Assembly: GCA_903858475.1 (NCBI GenBank) | Contig: CAIOIZ010000145.1 | Location: 1-64,000, forward strand | Direction: 5' to 3' | DNA from: an uncultured Bacteroidota bacterium | Lineage (GTDB): Bacteria; Bacteroidota; Bacteroidia; Chitinophagales; Chitinophagaceae | DNA: 64,000 nucleotides | Part shown: one piece after another, positions 28,397-36,470 of the stretch | Position numbering within the stretch: the stretch's first letter is position 1 | How the letters are laid out: every line of letters begins with the position of its first letter | The notes under the pieces: generated by a model | The model's input: the letters and a program-made list of their open reading frames with translations, nothing else | Databases searched by the model: none | Told to the model about the DNA's origin: nothing | Position numbers and translations under genes: made by a program

Positions 28397-28976
28397 TCAA
28401 TTGCACATATTTAGGTTTCCCTTTCACCCTAAAAAACAAAAAGATTAATAATACCAATGCTACCATTGACACAATGGCCATCCCATTGGTAAACCCTGTT
28501 CCATTTAAAAAATTACCCCCCACTAATTGCTCCGTTTTTTTTCCATTTTTATAGGTAATCAATTCTTTTATTTTTTTCAATCGTACTATCCCTTTTTCGA
28601 TGCCTTTTATTTCAAACAGATCTACAATAGATTGAATACTCGGGTTAACATTTGATATGCCTCCCATGGATACAGTAGATACATACCATTGACTACTATC
28701 CTTAGACAAGGCCAACAAGGGGGATTGGTCATTTCCTCTTGAACTTACAAAATAGGATTGCACCCCCTCCACAAGAGTGGTATCAGGCTTTCCTGGATGA
28801 TAGCCCATATTATAGGAATAACCCTGATAAATGTAATAGAAACTGTAGCCTGGATATTTGTTCAAATTACTAATTTGAAACTGCCGGTTGATTTCGCCTG
28901 GCACCACTATATCCGCTTTAGCAATTTCTCCAAAAAAGAATAGAAGCAGACAGGCTGCAATAATATTTTTTCCCAT
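28389..28976 (-). CDS. Exported protein with C-terminal membrane anchor, unknown
   Basis: 195 residues that I do not recognise. A signal peptide (IIAACLLLFFFGEIAKA) is followed by a beta-rich periplasmic region with several Tyr residues (YPGYSFYYIYQGYSYNMGYH) and one membrane helix at about 165-185 (GMAIVSMVALVLLIFLFF), ending in a short basic tail. The topology suggests a periplasmic domain anchored in the inner membrane. It follows the first LTA-synthase-like gene by about 50 bp on the same strand, which may mean co-transcription. Confidence 0.65.
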   Translation of the reverse strand: MGKNIIAACLLLFFFGEIAKADIVVPGEINRQFQISNLNKYPGYSFYYIYQGYSYNMGYHPGKPDTTLVEGVQSYFVSSRGNDQSPLLALSKDSSQWYVSTVSMGGISNVNPSIQSIVDLFEIKGIEKGIVRLKKIKELITYKNGKKTEQLVGGNFLNGTGFTNGMAIVSMVALVLLIFLFFRVKGKPKYVQLTT

Positions 28977-29026
28977 ACTAGTAATTTGTATAAATATAAT
29001 CTTTCAAATGGGTTTCTGCAAGCGAA

Positions 29027-31006
29027 TTATTTATTATTCACCAACATCCATTTACCTGTTTCGTAGATGGTAGTAGCTAGTACAGAGAGCTTTCGCTTGA
29101 TAGAATCCGATTGAGCGGGACTAAGCGGTGGAAGATTTTCCTTTACAGGCACCAGGTCTTCTTTGCTAATATTCAAGTTCTTGATATAGTAATAATCATC
29201 CGTTACAATGCCGATATTGGCTTCGTCGTGATGGATAATAAATGCTGCATGAAGTATATCCTGTCGATTGAGCACATCTCTACCAATACCTGCATTGGAA
29301 TATGTTTGATGCAACATTCCCGCCAGTGTAGGCAATAAATCGATTTGCGACATAGCAAAGGAATGTCGGGCAGGCTCTAATAAAGCAGGTGCATAAAATA
29401 ATAAAGGTACATGTTCGTCACTGAGCCTTTGCGAAGTCCATGCTTTAGGATACATCGCGCCTGCTTCCCCCTCTACACCATGATCGCCTATGAACACAAA
29501 AATCGTATTACCAAAATAAGTTTGCTTTTTAGCCCCCTCAATAAATTGTTTAAAACAAAAATCAGTATAAGAAAATGCTTCAAATTCTGCTTGACTATCG
29601 AAGCCATATTTATTCAAGCTGTCAATATCTATTACTGGGCAAGTAAATTCTTTTTCATCCGGTGGCAACATGAAGGGACGATGGTTATGGGCTGTTTGTA
29701 TTATTGCAAAAAAGGGTTTATTTTCCTTACCTAAGACAGTATTTGCTTCTTTAAAAAGATTGCGGTCGCTGATACCCCATACATTGATTTCGGGTGATTG
29801 ATATTTTCCTTTTTCATAAATATCAATATCATTTACATTCCCCATTAACCCTTTGAAATTATTAAATTGACTTCTCCCCCCAATAAAATAATATTTATTA
29901 TATCCCTCAAAACTATTGATGATGGACTTTTGATGTACCGCCTCAGGATTCTGTGACGAAAACTTTGCCATTTGTACATCTGGAATACCAGTAATAGTAG
30001 CAAATAATCCTCGAGCTGTTCCAAAGGTGGGTGTAAAACATTTGTCGAAGAAAATTCCTTTTTCACATAGGCTATTGAAATAGGGAGTTGCATTGAGCTT
30101 ATTCCCGCTCATGCTACTTTTATACATGCTAAAGCTTTCACATAATACGAGTACAACATTGGGATTGCTTTCTAAACTTTTGCCATTCGGCATTACGATT
30201 CGCTGATAGGTTTTAGAGGCCTTAGTAGCCGAATCTAATTGCAAGTAATCGGCCATTACATCATAATACTTAGCGGCCCCACTTGTATTAAAATCTGGTG
30301 TACGATATTTTAAAGTAGTGATAAAATTTTGAAACGGATTCAAAGCCAAGTAACTCTTAAAATTATCGTTCAGCCGATAAGCATCCTGACGATTTAAAGG
30401 TTTGAATTGCGGGAAACCAAAAATAAACCAACACATCAATAATAACCCAACTAAATACCAGCGACGTTTGTATTCAAATTTATGCAAGTTGCTTTTGTGG
30501 TGGACATGATCATGACTTCTTCTAAAAAAACCCGCTGCTATAAAAACGGCGAACCCTAATCCCACCAAAATCCATATTACGGGATAAGATTCCCAAACCA
30601 TCCTGAACATTTCATATGGGTCGTCTTTAAAATTCAATGCACTGGCACTAATTCTTGTATGATTGTAACTGAAATTGCCAAAATCAGCCCCATAAAAAAA
30701 CATAATGACAAGGGTAATAATGGCCAAATAAATAGTCCAAGTCTTTTTGTTTTTTAAAGAATGAAACGGGGAAAACTTTTTATAAATGGATAACACTATA
30801 ATTGGAGAAAGCACGATAGCAATCCATCGAAGGTCATATTTTAAACCCAACCAAAATGAAGGAACTAATTCAATCACCCTTGTATCGGCAGGCTTAAAAA
30901 AAATAGCTGTTGCAAATCGGAATGCCGTAAACATGCAAATATAGATCAGGAATAATCTCATGATCCATTGAATAGTTTTAGGTATCCTTTTGAAAGTTGA
31001 TTGCAT
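29027..31006 (-). CDS. LTA synthase family sulfatase-fold transferase (copy 1)
   Basis: 659 residues: five N-terminal membrane helices (to about 200), then a periplasmic alkaline-phosphatase-fold domain. Glu290 in VLCESFS and Thr330 in FGTARG take the place of the metal-binding Glu and catalytic Thr of LtaS; the DHG motif (FIGDHGVEGEAG, about 505) completes the metal site. A Gram-negative has no lipoteichoic acid, so the probable reaction is transfer of a phosphoglycerol- or phosphoethanolamine-type group to an envelope glycan or lipid. A paralogue lies upstream on the same strand (108 bp gap). The acceptor is unknown. Confidence 0.9.
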   Translation of the reverse strand: MQSTFKRIPKTIQWIMRLFLIYICMFTAFRFATAIFFKPADTRVIELVPSFWLGLKYDLRWIAIVLSPIIVLSIYKKFSPFHSLKNKKTWTIYLAIITLVIMFFYGADFGNFSYNHTRISASALNFKDDPYEMFRMVWESYPVIWILVGLGFAVFIAAGFFRRSHDHVHHKSNLHKFEYKRRWYLVGLLLMCWFIFGFPQFKPLNRQDAYRLNDNFKSYLALNPFQNFITTLKYRTPDFNTSGAAKYYDVMADYLQLDSATKASKTYQRIVMPNGKSLESNPNVVLVLCESFSMYKSSMSGNKLNATPYFNSLCEKGIFFDKCFTPTFGTARGLFATITGIPDVQMAKFSSQNPEAVHQKSIINSFEGYNKYYFIGGRSQFNNFKGLMGNVNDIDIYEKGKYQSPEINVWGISDRNLFKEANTVLGKENKPFFAIIQTAHNHRPFMLPPDEKEFTCPVIDIDSLNKYGFDSQAEFEAFSYTDFCFKQFIEGAKKQTYFGNTIFVFIGDHGVEGEAGAMYPKAWTSQRLSDEHVPLLFYAPALLEPARHSFAMSQIDLLPTLAGMLHQTYSNAGIGRDVLNRQDILHAAFIIHHDEANIGIVTDDYYYIKNLNISKEDLVPVKENLPPLSPAQSDSIKRKLSVLATTIYETGKWMLVNNK

Positions 31007-31114
31007 CTTCAGCTTGATAAACTATGCGAATATAAGAAAGCTCTGAGTATTAAGCCTTATTTCTAATTGCCCTTTGAATACTCCTAAGCAGTTTAAACTC
31101 CCTATGAGTCAAAA

Positions 31115-33106
31115 CTATTTTTTCTTATTATTATACAAGAGGTATTTAGCGGTTTCATAATAAGCCGTTGTCATGCTATCGAGGTGAGCTTTTAGGGAAA
31201 TCGTTGCAGGAGAATATATTATCGGGTCATTATTTGTAATCGAGTACATTTCCTGCTTTTTGCCATCGATAGATTTCACAAAATAGTAGGCCTCATTTAT
31301 CACGCCAATACTATGATTATCATGATCTATTATAAAAGAAACTGGCTTTATACCAATGCGGTTGGTATCAAATAAATTTCTGCCAAAACTATTATTCGAA
31401 TAGTTTATTTTGGCCAGCCCTGCGATGCTGGGCAAAATATCTACCTGACTACAAATTTCGGATACTTTTCGAGGGGCTATTAATTTGGGTGCATAAAACA
31501 ATAAGGGCACGTGTTCGCAGGTAAGTCCCTGTTGTGTCCAAACGGCAGGAAACATATTGGCCGCATTGCCCCTAATACCATGATCGCCTACAAAGACAAA
31601 AATAGTATTGTCATAATAAGCCTCTTTGGAAGCAGCTTCCATAAATTTTTGAAAACAATGATCGGTATAGCGAAAAGCATTCATCTCCTCATTGGTATCA
31701 AAGCCATATTTTCTTAAACTGTCTTTTGGAAATTCAAGCATTTTAAATTCAACTCTATCTTCCTTTGGTATGGTATAAGGACGGTGATTATCGGCTGTTT
31801 GAATCACCGCAAAGAAAGGATCTTTCTCGGCTCGCAAAACCTTATTAGCTTCGAGAAAAAGGTTTTTATCACTAATACCCCATACATCAATATCTCCTGC
31901 ACTAAAACTACCTTGCTCATATAAATGCAGGCCATTGATATTATTGGTTAATAATCCCCGCAAGTTGGCCCAGGTGGCACTACCACCAATAAAATAAAAA
32001 TTATTATACTTAAAATCATTGATAATGGTTTGTTGGTCTACTGCATTGGGATTGCGGCTGGCGGTTGAAGGATTAGACACATCTGGAATACCAGTGATGG
32101 TGGACCATACCCCACGAGCGGTACCATAGGCTGGCGTAAAACATTTTTCATAGAAGGCCCCTTTTTCGGCCATCGTCTTGAAAAAGGGTGTTGTATTCAA
32201 GGGGTTGCCATACAATCCACTTTTATAGGCACTAAAACTTTCACAGATTACCAATACCACATTTGGTTTACGTGTAAAGGTATCCGTTACTTTATAATCG
32301 CGCCTAAAATTCAATTGCAATGAGTCTTTTTGCTCTACCCCCAATTGTTGCGCCATTAAACGATAGTATGACCTTACTTTTTCCGTATTGGGTGCAGCCG
32401 TTCTGAATTGTAAAGTGCTGAAGAAACTCTGGAATGGATTAAGTGCCAATTGCGATTTAAAATCATTATTAAATGTAAAAGCATCACTCCAACGCAATGG
32501 ATATTGGCCAGGCTTATAGATAATATTTCCCACCACAGAATAGGCGAAAAACAAAAATGCAAAAATCACCACGGGAATATTGGACCGTTTATAGAAACTT
32601 TCTTCTGCCTGGTAACGTTTTAATAGGGCAGCGAAGAAAAGGCTAATTCCTATGGCCAGCAAAAGGAGCAAAATAAAAATCTTAAGCAATGGGTAGGTTT
32701 GCCACATCATCGTAAATGAAATGCCTGCATCCTGCAAATAATTTAATACGGTGGCATTGAGTCGTTGGTGCAAGTAATCGTAATGATAAAAGTCGATGGC
32801 ATAAAAAAGAAAACTAATGGACATTGATAGTGTCAGCAAAATATTCCAAAACCTTCCTGCTTTTTTATGCTTAAATGGATGTAAAATAGGAAGGGCTGTG
32901 AGCAGTAGCATCAGCAGCGCTAAACCACCTGCATACCGAGCATCAAAACGCAGCCCCAACAAAAAAGCCTTCCCACTAAATGGAATATTAGCCGCATTGT
33001 ATTTCCAGAAAAAAATCAACCTCCCAGTGGTCATCAATAGGATAAAAACAGTCCAGATTGACAGTATCCAACGAAGCAATTTGGGTATCTTTTTAAAAAA
33101 TAACAT
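31115..33106 (-). CDS. LTA synthase family sulfatase-fold transferase (copy 2)
   Basis: 663 residues, a paralogue of the next gene with the same five-helix N-terminus and periplasmic catalytic domain: Glu289 in VICESFS, Thr329 in YGTARG, and FVGDHGIRGNA near 520. The two copies are colinear throughout (shared NPFQ, GIPDV, VWGISD, TADNHRP/TAHNHRP blocks) but clearly diverged, so they probably act on different acceptors or under different conditions. The PAP2 phosphatase gene upstream is divergent. No regulator is adjacent. Confidence 0.9.
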   Translation of the reverse strand: MLFFKKIPKLLRWILSIWTVFILLMTTGRLIFFWKYNAANIPFSGKAFLLGLRFDARYAGGLALLMLLLTALPILHPFKHKKAGRFWNILLTLSMSISFLFYAIDFYHYDYLHQRLNATVLNYLQDAGISFTMMWQTYPLLKIFILLLLLAIGISLFFAALLKRYQAEESFYKRSNIPVVIFAFLFFAYSVVGNIIYKPGQYPLRWSDAFTFNNDFKSQLALNPFQSFFSTLQFRTAAPNTEKVRSYYRLMAQQLGVEQKDSLQLNFRRDYKVTDTFTRKPNVVLVICESFSAYKSGLYGNPLNTTPFFKTMAEKGAFYEKCFTPAYGTARGVWSTITGIPDVSNPSTASRNPNAVDQQTIINDFKYNNFYFIGGSATWANLRGLLTNNINGLHLYEQGSFSAGDIDVWGISDKNLFLEANKVLRAEKDPFFAVIQTADNHRPYTIPKEDRVEFKMLEFPKDSLRKYGFDTNEEMNAFRYTDHCFQKFMEAASKEAYYDNTIFVFVGDHGIRGNAANMFPAVWTQQGLTCEHVPLLFYAPKLIAPRKVSEICSQVDILPSIAGLAKINYSNNSFGRNLFDTNRIGIKPVSFIIDHDNHSIGVINEAYYFVKSIDGKKQEMYSITNNDPIIYSPATISLKAHLDSMTTAYYETAKYLLYNNKKK

Positions 33107-33260
33107 CCCAGTTTTTTTGATGCAAGCGCTAAGTTATGCGAATTATTTTTCTGTGGCTTTGTGGAGCTGAATTAAACCATTTATTTAACTATTTACACCC
33201 TTCGATGGAAGTTCCCTAACAAATTAAAGCCCTCCCCAACTGTATTGCTTGAAAGAATAT

Positions 33261-33268
33261 TACTTTTG
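33261..33268 (+). promoter_or_regulatory. -7 promoter element of the PAP2 gene
   Basis: TACTTTTG ends 6 nt before the ATG at 33275. It overlaps codons that the longer TTG-initiated frame (from 33245) would need, which decides for the ATG start. Confidence 0.55.
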
Positions 33269-33274
33269 CAGCGC

Positions 33275-33862
33275 ATGCTCCAGCAAATTATACATATCGA
33301 CCATCTTCTTTTCAAATTCATCAATAATAACTTAAGCAATGAATTTTTTGATTGGATGATGCCAACCATGCGTAATTCCATCACCTGGGTACCCCTTTAT
33401 TTATTTCTAATTTTGGTCATTACTATCAATTACAAAAAGAATTGCTGGTGGTGGATTGCCTTTGCTGCCTGCACCGCCATTGTAGCGAATTACATTAGCA
33501 GTGACCTAATTAAACACAATATTATCAGACTAAGGCCCTGCAATAACCCCGATTTCAGCAGTTGGATACAGGTATTAGTAGCGTACAAGCCGCAGAGTAG
33601 TAGCTTTACTTCTTCGCATGCTACCAACCATTTTGCTATCGGCCTTTTCCTTCACTTAACGCTGAAAAAACGATGGGGAAAATGGACCTATCTGTTTATA
33701 GCATGGGCCGCCTTAATTGGGTTCGCTCAAATCTATGTTGGGGTGCATTATCCCATAGATATTGCTGCTGGCGCCGTTATTGGAATATTAATCGGATATT
33801 TGTCTGGAAAAATTTTCAACCGGAACTATGGATTAACCAGGAACCAAGCGGTAACCCTCTAG
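33275..33862 (+). CDS. PAP2 family membrane phosphatase
   Basis: 195 residues with about five membrane helices. The three PAP2 signatures are present: KHNIIRLRP, SSHATNH (in place of PSGH) and IYVGVHYPIDI. Such enzymes dephosphorylate lipid phosphates at the periplasmic face, for example undecaprenyl pyrophosphate or phosphatidic acid. It is divergent from two LTA-synthase-like genes whose lipid by-products would be possible substrates (inference). The start is placed at ATG 33275 because the promoter element covers the upstream part of the frame. Confidence 0.92.
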   Translation: MLQQIIHIDHLLFKFINNNLSNEFFDWMMPTMRNSITWVPLYLFLILVITINYKKNCWWWIAFAACTAIVANYISSDLIKHNIIRLRPCNNPDFSSWIQVLVAYKPQSSSFTSSHATNHFAIGLFLHLTLKKRWGKWTYLFIAWAALIGFAQIYVGVHYPIDIAAGAVIGILIGYLSGKIFNRNYGLTRNQAVTL

Positions 33863-33920
33863 TTCCAATGGACCGCTTTTTAAATCAAAAAAGCATTACA
33901 ATCATTTTTGCAACCAATAC

Positions 33921-35222
33921 ATGATAGAGATTTTAATTTTATTACTGCTGATTATTTTTAACGGGCTCATTGTAATGAGTGAAATTGCCCTGGTAAGTGC
34001 CAGAAAGGCAAGATTGGAAACCATGGCGAATAAAGGAGATGAAAAAGCAAAGGCTGCACTCTATCTAGCTGAAAATCCAGAAAAATTTCTTTCCACTGCA
34101 CAGATATTTATCACACTCATTGCCATCCTAACGGGTGTGTACTCGGGAGAAAAATTCAGTGAGCACCTAAGGCCTTTCATTGAACAAGTAGATGCTTTTA
34201 AACCCTATGCTAATACCATTTCAACTGTACTCATAGTAATTCTCGTAACTTTTTTATCCATCATTGTTGGAGAATTAATTCCTAAAAGGATGGGCATGCT
34301 CAGGGCAGAAAAAATTGCCAGAATTGTAGCCGGTCCCATGAATTTTTTATCTGGCGTTACCTACCCCATTGTTTGGTTACTCAATAAAACCAGCAACCTG
34401 TTTTTCCAATTATTCAATATCAAAAAAGCAACCGACAGCGCAGTAACAGAAGAAGAAATCAAGGCCATGATTACAGAAGGTAGCGAATATGGCACTATTG
34501 AGGAAGAGGAAAAAGAAATTATTGAAAGAGTATTCCACTTAGGAGATAGAAATATTACTTCTCTCATGACCCATCGAACAGATATTATCTGGTTATCGAT
34601 GCAAGACACGGTTCAATCTGTGAAGGAAAAATTTGTAGACATTATCTATTCAAGTTATCCAGTTTGCGATGAAACAGTGGATGAAATCAAAGGCATCATC
34701 AATATCAAAGACCTATTGAAAGCTCCTTCTACTGTGATACTAAAAGATATTATGAAGCCTGCTTTATTCGTGCCGGAAAACAACACTGCTTATCAATTAT
34801 TAGAAAAATTTAAGGATACTAAGATTCACTCCTGTTTTATTGTTAATGAATATGGCACACTGGAAGGAATGATAACATTGAACGATATCATGGAAGCAAT
34901 TGTGGGAGATGTTCCCCAGACTGGCCAGGATGAATATGAAATTGTAGAAAGAACGGATGGTAGCTTTTTGGTAGATGCACAAATTCCTTTTTATGATTTC
35001 CTAAGCAGGTTCGACAAAACAGATTGGATGAATCAAGACGACCATGATTTTGACACATTGGCTGGCTTTGTTTTACACGAATTAGAACACATACCAGCTA
35101 CTGGAGAAACTTTCGAATGGAGAGGATTTAGTTTCGAAATTATTGATATGGACGGACAGCGGATTGATAAATTATTAGTGAACCTATCGGACAAAATAAA
35201 GGAAGAACTAGAAGAAAATTAG
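33921..35222 (+). CDS. CNNM/HlyC-CorC family transporter
   Basis: 433 residues: a DUF21 membrane domain with four hydrophobic stretches (residues 3-150), two CBS domains (about 200-330; LMTHRTDIIWL and LKDIMKPALFVP), and a CorC_HlyC transporter-associated domain at the C-terminus (DYDFDTLAGFVLHELEHIPATGE-like). Members are linked to magnesium or cobalt export and are commonly mislabelled hemolysins. The gene ends 4 bp inside the convergent DUF6702 gene. Confidence 0.94.
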   Translation: MIEILILLLLIIFNGLIVMSEIALVSARKARLETMANKGDEKAKAALYLAENPEKFLSTAQIFITLIAILTGVYSGEKFSEHLRPFIEQVDAFKPYANTISTVLIVILVTFLSIIVGELIPKRMGMLRAEKIARIVAGPMNFLSGVTYPIVWLLNKTSNLFFQLFNIKKATDSAVTEEEIKAMITEGSEYGTIEEEEKEIIERVFHLGDRNITSLMTHRTDIIWLSMQDTVQSVKEKFVDIIYSSYPVCDETVDEIKGIINIKDLLKAPSTVILKDIMKPALFVPENNTAYQLLEKFKDTKIHSCFIVNEYGTLEGMITLNDIMEAIVGDVPQTGQDEYEIVERTDGSFLVDAQIPFYDFLSRFDKTDWMNQDDHDFDTLAGFVLHELEHIPATGETFEWRGFSFEIIDMDGQRIDKLLVNLSDKIKEELEEN

Positions 35223-35743
35223 AATTGTAATATTGCTTTAGCCTCAGGATTATTCAATTTGATACTTTTCCGCTCTCCGCCTACAATGACATGTATGATA
35301 CTGATTTGTTCTGCTTTATATTCATATAAAATAGTATCCGTTATTTCCAATTTTTTTACAGCATTAATAGCTGCTGATTCATAATAACTCACTACGCCTT
35401 CTTCTATAATTTCATATCCAATAAATTGTAGGTTTACTGGTTTTCCATCCGCCACAATTTGAAGGTGCTGTAAAACATAATTACTTACCAATTTATCCAT
35501 GGCCAACTTATTGGCAGGATGAATAAGATCCACGGTACCTTTATATTTTGTACGCAAAGTTTTTTCAAAATCATCTGTAAAAATCTTACAGCTAACTTCC
35601 AGGCGCTTGGCACTGGCATTGTGTTCTATTTCGGTAACACTCATAAAAACCGGATGCAGGCAGGATAATTTACTGGCTGGGTTCACTAACTGACCCGTAA
35701 ATGGAATTAGGCAGATTAGCCACTTAAATAATATTGTTACCAT
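35219..35743 (-). CDS. DUF6702 family exported protein
   Basis: About 174 residues from the ATG at 35743 (MVTILFKW); the open frame extends to 35797 but the hydrophobic leader fits the shorter form. The mature part LHPVFMSVTEIEHNASAKRLEVSCKIFTDDFEKTL is the DUF6702 pattern: a beta-rich periplasmic domain. In Bacteroidota this family is repeatedly next to HupE/UreJ and M1 peptidase genes, as here. Function unknown, possibly in metal handling by association. Divergent from the HupE/UreJ gene, with 52 bp between starts. Confidence 0.8.
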   Translation of the reverse strand: MVTILFKWLICLIPFTGQLVNPASKLSCLHPVFMSVTEIEHNASAKRLEVSCKIFTDDFEKTLRTKYKGTVDLIHPANKLAMDKLVSNYVLQHLQIVADGKPVNLQFIGYEIIEEGVVSYYESAAINAVKKLEITDTILYEYKAEQISIIHVIVGGERKSIKLNNPEAKAILQF

Positions 35744-35795
35744 TGATTGATTATATTTCGTGAATACAAAAGTCTGCTTTATTTTTAAAACCAAC

Positions 35796-36410
35796 ATGGG
35801 AGATTTTAAATTTTACTTTTCCACTGGATGGGAACATATCATTAGTTGGGAGGCATTGGATCATCTTTTGTTTATCTTGGTACTCTCTTCCATTTACTTG
35901 ATTAAAAACTGGAGGCAAGTGCTCGTATTGGTAACTGCTTTTACCATCGGACATTCTCTCACCCTAGCGTTGGCAGTGTATGAAATTATACGAATACCAG
36001 ACAAATGGGTAGAATTCCTGATTCCTTGCACCATTGTATGTACCGCAGTTTTCAATCTCGCACAAAGAGAGTACGATGCCAAGAATCTGCGATTCAACTA
36101 TTTAATGGCACTAGTATTTGGCTTGATTCATGGAATGGGCTTTGCCAATACCATTCGTTTTATGATGGCAAAGGACCAGCAAATTGGTTGGAGTTTGTTT
36201 GGCTTCAATATTGGCTTGGAGGCGGGTCAAGTTGTAGTAGTAATAATCATTTTATTGATAAGTCTGCTATTTGTGACAAAATTGAATGTATTTTTAAACC
36301 TGTTTTGGAATACCAAATTTGCAATCAAACGAAAATGGTGGGTTTGGAGCATCAATATATTCAGCTTTTACTTAGCCTTCAGGATGATGATGGATAGATG
36401 GCCATTTTAA
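35796..36410 (+). CDS. HupE/UreJ family membrane protein
   Basis: 204 residues with six membrane helices. Family signature HIISWEALDHLLFILVL in the first helix region, FTIGHSLTLAL, and GLIHGMGFANT, where the conserved His residues could bind metal. HupE/UreJ proteins are thought to import nickel or cobalt; here no hydrogenase or urease gene is near. The ATG at 35796 is chosen over the upstream 35760 because helix 1 and its amphipathic lead-in begin there. Confidence 0.9.
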   Translation: MGDFKFYFSTGWEHIISWEALDHLLFILVLSSIYLIKNWRQVLVLVTAFTIGHSLTLALAVYEIIRIPDKWVEFLIPCTIVCTAVFNLAQREYDAKNLRFNYLMALVFGLIHGMGFANTIRFMMAKDQQIGWSLFGFNIGLEAGQVVVVIIILLISLLFVTKLNVFLNLFWNTKFAIKRKWWVWSINIFSFYLAFRMMMDRWPF

Positions 36411-36470
36411 AAATACTTTCGTACAAATTATCATATAATAAACCGAAACGATCACTATTAAAAAAAACAA

